The notes: a model not told the origin generated them from the sequence alone. 64,000 nt of DNA from Bacteroidales bacterium (GCA_015061035.1 SUXK01000002.1:137628-201627); one strand, 5' to 3'; positions 25,731 to 34,327 are shown, numbered from the stretch's first letter. Program-made: numbers and translations.

Positions 25731-26210
25731 CGGACGTGGCAGGCCACGTCCCTACTTTCTTTGATGCTCGTTTCCCGTCTTTCAGACTTGGTTATACTAA
25801 TTAGGTTTGGAATGATTTCAACAAATAAGGTGCGTAGCACCGTACAAATAACAACGAACATTCTTTGGCGGACGTGGCAGGCCACGTCCCTACTTTCTTT
25901 GATGCTCATTTCTTCGGACGTGCAGGTCACGTTCCTACTATCTTGATGCTCATTTCTGCGGACGTGACAGGTCACATCCCTACTATCTCTGATGCTTGTT
26001 TCTGCGGACGTGGCAGGTCACGTCCCTACTATCTCTAATGCTCGTTTCTGCGGACGTGACAGGTCACGTCCCTACTATCTCTAATGCTCGTTTCTGCGGA
26101 CGTGACAGGCATTTTAAGGTAATTACTTTGTAATTAGAATTGACTGAATGTCAATTTGTGCCTTAAAATGGGAAGCACAGTGCCCTGTGCGACGGAGGCC
26201 ACGTCCCTAC
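25731..26210. repeat. Tandem array of 46-bp palindromic units
   Basis: Units begin cggacgtg at 25731 (isolated), then 25869, 25915, 25959, 26005, 26051 and 26097, with spacings of 46, 44, 46, 46 and 46 bp. Each contains a palindrome with 9-bp arms around AG, followed by ccctact and an AT-rich spacer ending in gctcgtttctg or similar. Stems vary in a paired way: ggacgtggc/gccacgtcc in the first two, ggacgtgac/gtcacgtcc in the sixth, and a G-T wobble version in the fifth. The last unit is split by the insertion at 26110-26196. The 675-bp region between rprY and the TIR gene contains no gene. A GTAC-type hairpin lies at 25829-25845. Confidence 0.85.
26110..26196. repeat. Three-stem insertion element within the last array unit
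   Basis: The loop of the palindrome at 26097 is filled by a folded element. The outer stem is cattttaagg (26110-26119) with ccttaaaatg (26161-26170). Inside are taattac/gtaatta (26120-26126, 26130-26136) and aattgac-tgaat-gtcaatt (26138-26156). A fourth hairpin, gcacag-tgcc-ctgtgc (26175-26190), follows, then gacgga and the right arm ggccacgtcc. A second copy at 59212-59271 keeps the fold with different bases in one stem. Confidence 0.65.
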
Positions 26211-26242
26211 TTGTAAATTAATAAATTTAATTGATAATTAAA

Positions 26243-26291
26243 GCATAACTCCGCTATTACGAGCCTTACGCTCGCGGGTGCGGAGTTATGC
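26243..26291. other. DGR-type hairpin downstream of VR1
   Basis: Outer stem gcataactccg (26243-26253) with cggagttatgc (26281-26291), 11 bp and perfect, with an inner stem cgagc/gctcg. It lies 31 nt beyond the 3' end of VR1 in the coding (minus) direction. A related copy follows VR2 at 44860-44907; none follows the TR. In known DGRs a hairpin or cruciform just downstream of the VR is needed for target recognition. On the plus strand a T-run follows, so a terminator role is also possible. Confidence 0.6.
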
Positions 26292-26319
26292 TTTTTTTGC
26301 GTGTTTTGGATGGTAAACT

Positions 26320-27408
26320 CTACGCACACTCGCAAACCGCACGGACAGATAGCCCGTAGTAACGGCTGCTGCCGTTCCAATCCACATGGCTTGAAATGAA
26401 GCCCAAGTAGTAAGCGTAGCCACTATTGCTCGTAATAAGCGAACTCGACCAGTAGTAACCGAAACTGCCCGCACCGAAAAGACTGCTATAGTCGCGATAT
26501 CCAGCCGCAGGAAGAAAAATAGAGTTACCGTTCTTCTTACTTGTTATCTTATACCCTTTTAATCTATTTTGGGCTATCCATTCCCAAGTACAATATTTTC
26601 TTAATTCATCTTGCTCTGCTTTTGTTGGCATACGCCAACTGCCGCCCCAACTTACATTTGCCGCATCCGCAGATAGAGGCAATGTTTCAGGATTGGATTT
26701 GTACGTATAATTATCATCGTCATAACGTTGTTTGGGTTTTATCTCACCCCAAGCAAAGTAATCGCCATATTCTTCGGGCTTTGTTGCTCCTACGTTACAT
26801 GTTGCCCACTTTAAGCCTGAAGGCAAACCAAGATCAACGAATTCGTGACCATTGTGATTATTAAGTTTACGTGCGTCTTCTTTTTTGCTTTCTTCCTCAA
26901 TACGAATACGTTCTGCCTCTTTACGTTTTTGCTCCTCTGCCTTATGTTTACGCTCTAATTCTTCATCCTTGACGATATTTTGGAGTAGAGTTTTTATTTC
27001 GGCTTCACTCTTACCTAATAACAAAAGTATATCTTTTAAAAGAACAGTCTCTATTGGATGAGTCTCTTTTGTTCTCCAATTTATACTACTAAATACAAAT
27101 CTTAATAAGGGTGGTATATTACTTCCGTCTATTATATATGGAAGAATACTATTTTTAGGCTTTTCATTAAATGCAAATATTAACTCTGAATTGGTAAATT
27201 TTGATTTATATGAGTTCTCACTTGCCAAGTACAATACTATTTTACTATCTAATATTGCATTTGCTAACACCTCTGGAAATTCAAAACCTCCTCCTATTCC
27301 TTGTCTATTGATAAAATATGTTATTCCTACACTATCAAATGTTTTACATATTTTATCTGCTATTGCTGTATCTTTTCGAGAATAACTTATAAAAACATCG
27401 TATGCTAT
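26320..27408 (-). CDS. TIR-coiled coil-FISUMP protein, remote DGR target (VR1)
   Basis: Cytosolic protein with no signal peptide. Read from ATA at 27408-27406 it has 362 residues. Residues 2-130 are a TIR domain: AYDVFISYSRKD at the start, GITYFINRQGIGGGFEF over the BB-loop region, and SKFTNSELIF with Glu75 at the NADase glutamate position. About 150-186 is a charged helical linker (EELERKHKAEEQKRKEAER). From 187 to the end is a FISUMP/C-type-lectin-like domain (FVDLGLPSGLKWATCNVGAT) whose last 66 residues are the DGR variable repeat VR1. No ATG, GTG or TTG occurs between the upstream in-frame TAA (27417-27415) and GTG 27270, which would cut off the first 46 residues of the TIR fold; ATA stands where ATG is expected. 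The frame is otherwise intact. It starts 28 bp after mutL. Confidence 0.8.
   Translation of the reverse strand: MAYDVFISYSRKDTAIADKICKTFDSVGITYFINRQGIGGGFEFPEVLANAILDSKIVLYLASENSYKSKFTNSELIFAFNEKPKNSILPYIIDGSNIPPLLRFVFSSINWRTKETHPIETVLLKDILLLLGKSEAEIKTLLQNIVKDEELERKHKAEEQKRKEAERIRIEEESKKEDARKLNNHNGHEFVDLGLPSGLKWATCNVGATKPEEYGDYFAWGEIKPKQRYDDDNYTYKSNPETLPLSADAANVSWGGSWRMPTKAEQDELRKYCTWEWIAQNRLKGYKITSKKNGNSIFLPAAGYRDYSSLFGAGSFGYYWSSSLITSNSGYAYYLGFISSHVDWNGSSRYYGLSVRAVCECA
26323..26519 (-). repeat. DGR variable repeat VR1
   Basis: Aligns without gaps over 197 bp to the template repeat at 43870-44066. By hand I count 24 differences. In 23 the TR has A on the coding strand (T on the plus strand); the other is a synonymous Gly change at 26500 (TR 44047). 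The changes cluster in surface-loop codons where the TR has AAY Asn codons. The last 27 bases at the 3' end are identical in TR and VR1, as expected for an initiation (IMH-like) region. Confidence 0.93.
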
Positions 27409-27426
27409 ATCTCTTTATCTTATATA

Positions 27427-27458
27427 CAAAGTTAGTTTATTTAAATCTCTTCTCCAAC
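27427..27458 (-). promoter_or_regulatory. Candidate promoter of the TIR gene
   Basis: On the minus strand GTTG (27458-27455), 20 bp, then TAACTTTG (27434-27427) fits the Bacteroidetes consensus apart from one -33 base. The -33 part lies in the end of mutL. Transcription would begin about 10 nt before the ATA codon. Confidence 0.45.
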
Positions 27459-29266
27459 TCTTCGTTTGTCAGGCACGAGAGAGTTGGTTTGCCATCGGGG
27501 GTGTAGTTTGCTTCGGATAACTTAAATAGTTCTTGTGTGAGATACTCCATCTCCTCTGCTGTTAGTGCCTGCCCGTAGGGTATGGCTGCACTTGAAGCGA
27601 GTGTTTGCACCATCTTCTTTTTAAAGAGGGTGGTATCTGTTGTTCCTGTTTCGGTTGCTATATCTATGAATTTAAGCAATAAATCTTGATAGTTTAAGCC
27701 TTCACTTCCTTCGGGTACTCCTGTTATTGAGAAAGAGCCTGAACCAAGATTTGATATTTCAAATCCTACCGATAAGAGTTCGCTCTCTATTGCCAACATT
27801 ATCTCGGTTTGCGTTGGTGTTAGTTGTATTATCTCAGGAAAGAGTATTTTTTGTACCGGTTGTGTGTTTAAATCGATATTGTTGATATATTTCTCATACA
27901 ATATACGTGTATGCGCTCTATGCTGATCAACCAATACCAAACCCGATTTTATTGTGGTTGCTATATATCGCCCCTTTATTTGCATATAGTTACCTACCGA
28001 TGCTGGGATTGTTTCTGTGGGTATTAGTTCTTGCTCCACCCCTACACTTTGTTGGGTTGTGGGTTGAGAAAGCATTGTCATCTCCTCTTCTACGATAGAG
28101 GGCGTTTCAAAATTGTCATATAATTTTTGCCAATCATTTGAGACCTTATTTACTCCACTATATTTAAATGGATTATATCCCGGAGTATAACTTACTTGCG
28201 GTTGACGCACTGGTGCATTGGAGTTAAATATCGGTATTTCGGGTGCATCTTCTGTATCGAAATCGATTGAGGGTACTGCGCTGAATTTTCCTAATGCCTC
28301 TTTTACCGCTGAAGATAACATTGGCCATATATGCTGCTCATTTTCAAATTTTATCTCGGTCTTGGTTGGATGTATGTTTACATCTATTGTTGCTGGATCT
28401 ACTTCAAATTTTATTACATAGTTTGGCATCTCTCCCGATGGGATTAATCCGTCATAGGCATTCATCACCGCTTTGTGAAAATATGGGTGTCGCATATAAC
28501 GCCCATTTACATAGAAGAATTGTTGTGCTCCTCGTTTACGTGCATTCTCGGGTTTGCCAACAAATCCTGTTATTGTTGCCAATGTTGTTGTTAAGTTGAT
28601 TGGCAACATTTGTGTATTCATTGTTTTACCAAACAATGATATTATGCGTTGCAACAGTGTTGCTGAGTGCAACTTATAGACCTCTACCCCATTATTGTTT
28701 AATGTAAATGAGATTTGAGGATTTGCTATTGCTATGCGTTCTAACTCGGTTACAATATTACTATTTTCAACCTGATTTGATTTTAGGAATTTGCGGCGTG
28801 CTGGTACATTATAAAATATATCTTTTACGCTTATATTTGTTCCTACCGGGGTTGATATTGGCTCTTGCCCCTCTACTTTTGATGCGGCTATTGTTAGTTT
28901 TGTTCCTACTTCGTCTTCGGCTCTTCGGGTACGCAACTCTACGTGTGCTATGGCGGCTATTGAGGCTAATGCCTCGCCTCTAAATCCCATTGTATTCAGG
29001 GTGAAGAGATCGGATGAAGATTTTATTTTTGATGTGGCATGTCGTTCAAACGATAATCGTGCATCGGTGCATGACATTCCCTTTCCGTTATCTATTACTT
29101 GTATCAGAGTGCGTCCTGCATCTTTTATTATTATGGTTATTTCGGTTGCTCCTGCATCAATTGAGTTTTCGACCAACTCTTTTACCACTGATGAGGGGCG
29201 TTGTATTACCTCTCCTGCGGCTATTTGGTTGGCTACTGAATCAGGGAGTAGTTGTATTATATCCAT
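27437..29266 (-). CDS. mutL: DNA mismatch repair protein MutL
   Basis: Mismatch-repair ATPase of 609 residues that couples MutS recognition to strand removal. The N-terminal GHKL domain is intact: VIQRPSSVVKELVENSIDAGAT, IDNGKGM and TMGFRGEALASI. A central region of low complexity (about 335-420) joins the C-terminal dimerisation domain. The endonuclease motif region reads DQHRAHTRILYE (447-458). The usual DQHAxxERxxYE pattern has Glu at the seventh position; here it is Thr453, so nicking activity is doubtful. It ends a conserved minus-strand run with two PPIases and an OstA-like protein, and the TIR gene follows 28 bp later. Confidence 0.95.
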   Translation of the reverse strand: MDIIQLLPDSVANQIAAGEVIQRPSSVVKELVENSIDAGATEITIIIKDAGRTLIQVIDNGKGMSCTDARLSFERHATSKIKSSSDLFTLNTMGFRGEALASIAAIAHVELRTRRAEDEVGTKLTIAASKVEGQEPISTPVGTNISVKDIFYNVPARRKFLKSNQVENSNIVTELERIAIANPQISFTLNNNGVEVYKLHSATLLQRIISLFGKTMNTQMLPINLTTTLATITGFVGKPENARKRGAQQFFYVNGRYMRHPYFHKAVMNAYDGLIPSGEMPNYVIKFEVDPATIDVNIHPTKTEIKFENEQHIWPMLSSAVKEALGKFSAVPSIDFDTEDAPEIPIFNSNAPVRQPQVSYTPGYNPFKYSGVNKVSNDWQKLYDNFETPSIVEEEMTMLSQPTTQQSVGVEQELIPTETIPASVGNYMQIKGRYIATTIKSGLVLVDQHRAHTRILYEKYINNIDLNTQPVQKILFPEIIQLTPTQTEIMLAIESELLSVGFEISNLGSGSFSITGVPEGSEGLNYQDLLLKFIDIATETGTTDTTLFKKKMVQTLASSAAIPYGQALTAEEMEYLTQELFKLSEANYTPDGKPTLSCLTNEELEKRFK

Positions 29267-29278
29267 CTCTGTTTTCGG

Positions 29279-30964
29279 TTATCGCGGTTGTGTTTCTACT
29301 TGTGTTGAGAATTTTCTACGTTTTTTGGTTTCCTCAACACTACTCTTCTCCTCTATTTTACGGAATATGTCGTGCTTGTCGGTTGGGCGGATTGCTTCAT
29401 ACCATCTAAATGAGGGTAGATACAGATCCTTTGGTTTTATCTTTGATATGGGTGTCATTATGCCCTCAACCTGTGGCCACATTATAAGTTTCTCCATTTC
29501 GCTTGAGAGGGTATCCATATACATTTTTAAGAATCCACTTGTTGCATTGTTCAGTCCTGTAAAGGTTGAATCTTCTTCTTGTGGATAGAATATTGTTTGC
29601 ACATTTCCAGATACATCAACCTGACGTAGTTTTCCGTCTTTGAAGCGGTTTAGCATATCTTTTCCTGTTATCTGATTAAAGAATGCTGTATCTTTTTGTT
29701 GTGCTGCAAATGCAAACGAGGGTATATGTACTCTGTCTATTGTTGAATCGTTCAGATATATTTTTATTGTATCGCCAAATATCTGATAATTGGTGTTCCA
29801 TATTACCGGGTTACGATACATATTTATTGCTGAATCTGCCGAAGTGAAGACCATTGAATCGCATACTCCTTGTATATCTTCTCTGTAAAATCGGGTATTG
29901 AAATACGCCTTCATTAATCGGCTTGAGTCGGGCAGCATTATTGTTCGGAGTGTATCGGCATGTAAAAAGAGTGTATCTTTTTGAGAGCAATCCATCATCA
30001 ATGCCGAATCGGTTACCATTGCACTATCGTTCTTCTCGTAATAGTATGCGTAGTTACCCTTCAATATTACGTTATGCAGAGTATCTTGCATAAATACCGA
30101 GCCATATACATTTCCAAAACCATTATCTCTGTCATAGAATATTGTATCTCCTGTCAGATGGTATGAGTTATGTTGCACTAATGAACGTTCGTATAGTGCT
30201 GTGCGATTGTTGTTTGTATTGTACCACCCTTTTCGAGAGACTATTTTACCTGAATCTGATAATATTTCGGTTGGACTCTCAATTTGTGCTATATGTGTTG
30301 AGGTGTTATATATTAACGTATCGGTATATAGTTTTGCCTTTTCGTTTGTGAGTGTTACCTCATAATAGAATATTGCCTCTTTTGTATCGGGGCAATACTC
30401 TCCATAAACCGACTCAAGTTCGTTTTGTGAATCTACTATTCTTCCTCCTGTAAAATAGTATCCTACGTTGGGCTCTAATTCGTAGTTAAGGCTATCGGTT
30501 ATTAGGGTTACATCTCTGTTTTGTAATATTACATTACTGCGTAATCGAGCCTCTTCCGCTATTCCATCGTAGTACATCAGGTCGCTAAATACAAATAGCG
30601 TGTCGCCTTGCTCCATTCGTACATTACCAAAGGCATCCATTGAGTTTGTTTTGTCGTAGAAATATGCACTGTCACAAAACATCAACATCCCTCCTCTATG
30701 AAATTTTACATTTCCTTTAAGGATTTGATAATCGGGATTTATGCGTTGGTCAAACATTAGCGAATCGGCATAATCCAAAACCACTTTTTTGGAGTCTTCT
30801 GCCGCCACCTCTATCTCTGTTTTATTTATTGGTATGGGTGGCTGTACGGGTATAGGTGTTTGCTTTGCTCTTCCCCATATTGATACCATCATCATTACAG
30901 AGAGCAAAGTTATTATCTTTATTCTTCCTATCTTATCTCTATTCTTAGTGTTTTTATTCTGCAT
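29279..30964 (-). CDS. OstA/LptA-like envelope protein
   Basis: Exported or membrane-anchored protein of 561 residues, with a hydrophobic stretch (KIITLLSVMMMVSIWG) at 16-31 after a basic N terminus. The mature part is made of repeated short beta-strands typical of the OstA/LptA beta-jellyroll (YQILKGNVKFHRGGMLMFCD, AFGNVRMEQGDTLFVFSD, LRSNVILQNRD). LptA-type proteins carry lipopolysaccharide across the periplasm; the longer Bacteroidetes form is thought to belong to the same pathway but is less studied. The C terminus is charged and lacks the LptD barrel. It lies 8 bp after a SurA-like gene and 12 bp before mutL, so it is in the envelope-biogenesis part of the operon. Confidence 0.8.
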   Translation of the reverse strand: MQNKNTKNRDKIGRIKIITLLSVMMMVSIWGRAKQTPIPVQPPIPINKTEIEVAAEDSKKVVLDYADSLMFDQRINPDYQILKGNVKFHRGGMLMFCDSAYFYDKTNSMDAFGNVRMEQGDTLFVFSDLMYYDGIAEEARLRSNVILQNRDVTLITDSLNYELEPNVGYYFTGGRIVDSQNELESVYGEYCPDTKEAIFYYEVTLTNEKAKLYTDTLIYNTSTHIAQIESPTEILSDSGKIVSRKGWYNTNNNRTALYERSLVQHNSYHLTGDTIFYDRDNGFGNVYGSVFMQDTLHNVILKGNYAYYYEKNDSAMVTDSALMMDCSQKDTLFLHADTLRTIMLPDSSRLMKAYFNTRFYREDIQGVCDSMVFTSADSAINMYRNPVIWNTNYQIFGDTIKIYLNDSTIDRVHIPSFAFAAQQKDTAFFNQITGKDMLNRFKDGKLRQVDVSGNVQTIFYPQEEDSTFTGLNNATSGFLKMYMDTLSSEMEKLIMWPQVEGIMTPISKIKPKDLYLPSFRWYEAIRPTDKHDIFRKIEEKSSVEETKKRRKFSTQVETQPR

Positions 30965-30972
30965 ATTGCTCT

Positions 30973-32328
30973 TTACTCAGCAATTACCCAACCATCATAT
31001 TTAAAGTCGCAATTTTGCCAACCTTCCTTGATTTTTACGTATGTGGTTTTCTGTTTCTCTTTTATCCACTCCTCAATAAATTCGGCTTTCTTCTGGTTTT
31101 CTACTATTGCTTTTATCTGTTGATAGTCATCCGATATGTTTGCTTTATGACCATCTATTCGGTTTTTTAGTTGAACTATTACCGCTACCTCTCGTCCCAT
31201 TTTTGGGTCCATCATTATAAAGGGTGTGGACATCTCTCCTACCTTCATCTTTGAGACTGCTCTTGCTATCTCTTGTGGCAACTCCGACATCTCAAAACGC
31301 GAATTTCCTGTGGCTGGATTTACCATAAGTCCTTTACTGTTACGTGTGTCTTTGTCTTGTGACAGTGCTAAAACTGCCTGTTCAAATGTAAACTCTCCGC
31401 TATTGATGTCTGCTCTAATAGAGTCTAACTTTGCTAAAGATTTATTTTTTTCAGTTACTGATAGTTTTGGTTTTAACAAGATATGGCGAACATTTACCAT
31501 ATCTCCCTTCTTCTCAATCAATTGCAAGATATGATAACCAAACTCTGTCTCTACTATCTTTGATACTTTTTTGGGATCATTCAACGAGAAAGCTGCATTG
31601 GCAAATGGTTCTACCCATTGTGCTTTTCCTGCAAATCCTGTCTCTCCTCCTTGTCGGGCAGAGCCTGGATCTTCGGAGTACAGGATTGCTAATGTTGAGA
31701 ACTCGGTCTCTCCGTTTAGAACTCTCTCGGTATAATTTCTTAGTCGTGCCTTAATATTATCTATCTCCTCTTGTGGGATAAAAGGGTGTAATTTTAATAT
31801 CTGCACTTCGACTTTCATTGGAATAAAAGGTATGCTATCCTTTGGCATTGCATCGTAATAACGACGTACTTCTGATGGTGTTACCTTTATACCTCCTACA
31901 AGCGAACGTTGCATCTCTTGTACTACGTTTTGATCACGTACCATCTCGGTTAACAACTCTTTTAACTCTGGCATTGGTTTGTTGAAGTACTCTTCAACTT
32001 TCTCTTTTGAGCCTATGTTTGCTATAAAGTAGTTCACTCGTTGCTCTACCTCTTGCGCCACTTGCGACTCATCGGCATAGATACTGTCAATGTTCGCCTG
32101 ATGAAGAAATAGTTTTTGTACTGCCATCTGCTCAGGGATAAAACAATAGGGATCGCCCTCTATTTTTTGTCGCTCATATTGCATGTTGCGGTACTGCTCT
32201 TCAACTTGCGATTTGAGTATCACCTCATCTCCTACAACCCATACTACTTCATCTATTACATTATCTTGGGCTTGTAGCGTAATACCAAATAACGAAAAAG
32301 CGAATATTAGATTAATTATTTTTTTCAT
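30973..32328 (-). CDS. SurA-like periplasmic peptidylprolyl isomerase
   Basis: Periplasmic chaperone/PPIase of 451 residues, related to SurA, which escorts outer-membrane proteins. Signal peptide MKKIINLIFAFSLFGITLQA. The N-terminal chaperone part covers about 20-170 (DEVVWVVGDEVILKSQVEEQ). Two PpiC parvulin domains follow: the first around 175-285 (ILYSEDPGSARQGGETGF, FGYHILQLIEKKGD) and a more divergent second at about 290-390 (ALSQDKDTRNSKGLM). The start lies 2 bp after the stop of the upstream PPIase gene, which indicates coupling. Confidence 0.88.
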   Translation of the reverse strand: MKKIINLIFAFSLFGITLQAQDNVIDEVVWVVGDEVILKSQVEEQYRNMQYERQKIEGDPYCFIPEQMAVQKLFLHQANIDSIYADESQVAQEVEQRVNYFIANIGSKEKVEEYFNKPMPELKELLTEMVRDQNVVQEMQRSLVGGIKVTPSEVRRYYDAMPKDSIPFIPMKVEVQILKLHPFIPQEEIDNIKARLRNYTERVLNGETEFSTLAILYSEDPGSARQGGETGFAGKAQWVEPFANAAFSLNDPKKVSKIVETEFGYHILQLIEKKGDMVNVRHILLKPKLSVTEKNKSLAKLDSIRADINSGEFTFEQAVLALSQDKDTRNSKGLMVNPATGNSRFEMSELPQEIARAVSKMKVGEMSTPFIMMDPKMGREVAVIVQLKNRIDGHKANISDDYQQIKAIVENQKKAEFIEEWIKEKQKTTYVKIKEGWQNCDFKYDGWVIAE

Positions 32329-32330
32329 CT

Positions 32331-34271
32331 TTATTTTTTCTCTTCTATTGTTGATACAACATTGTAGTTTATCTCTACTTTGTATTTTTTATTTAAGTAT
32401 TTTATCCAATCTTTCTCTAACTGCTGTTGATAGTCTGATGTTACTTGTCCTTTTACATCGGTGTAATTTTCAGGTCCTTTTTTTAATAATCTTCCCTTTG
32501 CAAATGATACTGGGAAGGTTTCATCAATATATGGTTTCGCTCCAAAGAAGTAACTATCTACTATTGCATTATCGCCAAATGAGAATAGTCCTCGTTTTAC
32601 TTTTATTACTCTTTCGCTACCTCTGTTCAACTCTTTGTTTAGGGTTGTTGCCGACTCTTCATATTCTAATTTTTTTAGCATTGCTTTTGCCTCTGAGGCA
32701 ACACTATCGTTTTTACATTGAACAACAATTCCTTTAAAGTGAGGTTCATTCCATGAGTATTGACGGCGATTTTTCTTAAAATATTTCTTTAAGCCTTTTT
32801 CATCTTTTGCTGCTTTATCCCATACCTCACGATTGCTTATTTCAAACAACAACATTCCGTCTCGGTATTCGTTGTATAGATTACGAAAATCGGGATATTT
32901 ATCCTCTAATATGCTATTCTCGTATGCTATAATTGCATAGTTTATATAATCATTAACGCTCTCTGTTATAGATTTTTCTGCATCTGTCTCTTTTGGCTTT
33001 TTGCTATTAGCATAGTACTCTGCAAAATTTGATACTGTATATTTTATTCCGTTTAGAGTGAATAGTGCTTCATTATCTTGTGATATGGCTGATTGAAAAT
33101 TCTCATTTAGTTGTGTACTTTTTGCCAACTCTTTTAATTGAGCCATTTTATCACCATAGAATTTATAGTTATAATCTATCTTCAATTTTGCTATCAATGA
33201 CTCTTTTCCATTTCCTGCTCTATCTTCTCGTGCTATTCTACGCATTATCTCTTTTTGCATCTCAGCATATGGTTTTAATCCTCGTTTCTCAAGAACTTTT
33301 ACTATATGCCATCCGAATGGTGTTTTAAATGGTGCTGAAATCTCGCCCTCGTTTAACGAGAAGGCTACATCTTCATACTCTTTTACTATTCTTCCTGTTG
33401 AAATCCAACGCATTTTTCCGTCTGTGTCGCGAGTTCCCGGATCTTCTGTATACTCTTGAACCATATCTTCAAATGCTGCTCCATTTAATAATTTCTGATA
33501 TGCTTCCTGTATTTTAGCCTCTTTTGCTTTTGCTTCGTCTGGAGTGATTGACGTAGGCAACATTACCATTATGTGGGCTGTTAATACTTCGCCCGGGTCG
33601 GTACGACGCGACATTACTTTTATCAGGTGATAACCAAAACGTGATAACACAGGTTCTGATACCTCTCCCACTGGGGTTGTGTATGCTACTTGCTCAAATG
33701 GATATACTGTCATAAATCCTTTTATATATCCTAAATATCCATTATTTCGTGCTACTGATGGATCTTCAGAATATTTTTTTGCCATCTCGGTAAAGTCTGC
33801 TCCCGCATCAATACGTTTTTTTACAGCCATTGCTTTTTCATACGCTTTTGCTTGTGTTTTATTTGGATTACCTTCCTCTACTGAGAATAGTATATGGGCA
33901 ACTTCTACATTTTCTTGTAATCGTGCATATGCCTCTTGTGCTAATTTTTCATCAGCCTCTTGATCAACCAAATATGGTTGCGCCAATTGGTTGCGATAGC
34001 CTTGCAACTCAGATATGAATGCTTGTGTTGTATCTATTCCGTTTGCTTCAGCCTCCATTACTTTTAATTTGTAATCTTTAAACATCTCAAGATACTCATC
34101 AAGTGTCTTTTGTTCAAGTTGCTGTTGCTTGTTTTTATTATAGATATATTCAAATTCCGACTTCTTAATCTCTTTACCATTTATGGTCATAATAGTTGGA
34201 TCACTCTCCTGAGATACTACTAATGCAGGAACTAATAACGAAATTGCTAATATTAATGCACTCTTTCTCAT
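32331..34271 (-). CDS. Periplasmic PpiC-type peptidylprolyl isomerase, two-domain
   Basis: Exported foldase of 646 residues with signal peptide MRKSALILAISLLVPALVVS. A SurA-like N-terminal helical segment is followed by two clear parvulin domains: about 120-225 (VAHILFSVEEGN, KYSEDPSVARNNGYLGYI, RFGYHLIKVMSRR) and 230-340 (TAHIMVMLP, EYTEDPGTRDTDGKMRW, PFGWHIVKVLEKRG). A long C-terminal region without a recognised fold completes the protein. This is the longer partner of the tandem PPIase pair found before mutL in Bacteroidetes. A minus-strand TAACTTTG at 34320-34327 is a likely -7 element 49 bp upstream. Confidence 0.87.
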   Translation of the reverse strand: MRKSALILAISLLVPALVVSQESDPTIMTINGKEIKKSEFEYIYNKNKQQQLEQKTLDEYLEMFKDYKLKVMEAEANGIDTTQAFISELQGYRNQLAQPYLVDQEADEKLAQEAYARLQENVEVAHILFSVEEGNPNKTQAKAYEKAMAVKKRIDAGADFTEMAKKYSEDPSVARNNGYLGYIKGFMTVYPFEQVAYTTPVGEVSEPVLSRFGYHLIKVMSRRTDPGEVLTAHIMVMLPTSITPDEAKAKEAKIQEAYQKLLNGAAFEDMVQEYTEDPGTRDTDGKMRWISTGRIVKEYEDVAFSLNEGEISAPFKTPFGWHIVKVLEKRGLKPYAEMQKEIMRRIAREDRAGNGKESLIAKLKIDYNYKFYGDKMAQLKELAKSTQLNENFQSAISQDNEALFTLNGIKYTVSNFAEYYANSKKPKETDAEKSITESVNDYINYAIIAYENSILEDKYPDFRNLYNEYRDGMLLFEISNREVWDKAAKDEKGLKKYFKKNRRQYSWNEPHFKGIVVQCKNDSVASEAKAMLKKLEYEESATTLNKELNRGSERVIKVKRGLFSFGDNAIVDSYFFGAKPYIDETFPVSFAKGRLLKKGPENYTDVKGQVTSDYQQQLEKDWIKYLNKKYKVEINYNVVSTIEEKK

Positions 34272-34319
34272 TGTTATTTTATATTTCTTGTTTTACTTTA
34301 TTATTATACATAGAAGTTT

Positions 34320-34327
34320 CAAAGTTA
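34320..34327 (-). promoter_or_regulatory. Candidate -7 element of the PPIase-ostA-mutL operon
   Basis: Minus-strand TAACTTTG matches TAnnTTTG 49 bp before the first PPIase gene. No good -33 TTTG is present at the proper spacing. Confidence 0.4.

Noticed and set aside
25869-26110. CRISPR array
   Set aside because: Units are tandem 46-mers with near-identical spacers and a full palindrome; there are no unique spacers and no cas genes.
26243-26291. Ordinary rho-independent terminator
   Set aside because: The minus strand, which carries the target genes, has no strong T-run after the hairpin, and a related hairpin recurs at similar distance after both VRs. A terminator role on the plus strand remains possible.
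28950-29588. 212-aa plus-strand open frame over mutL and the OstA-like gene
   Set aside because: Antisense shadow crossing two well-supported genes.
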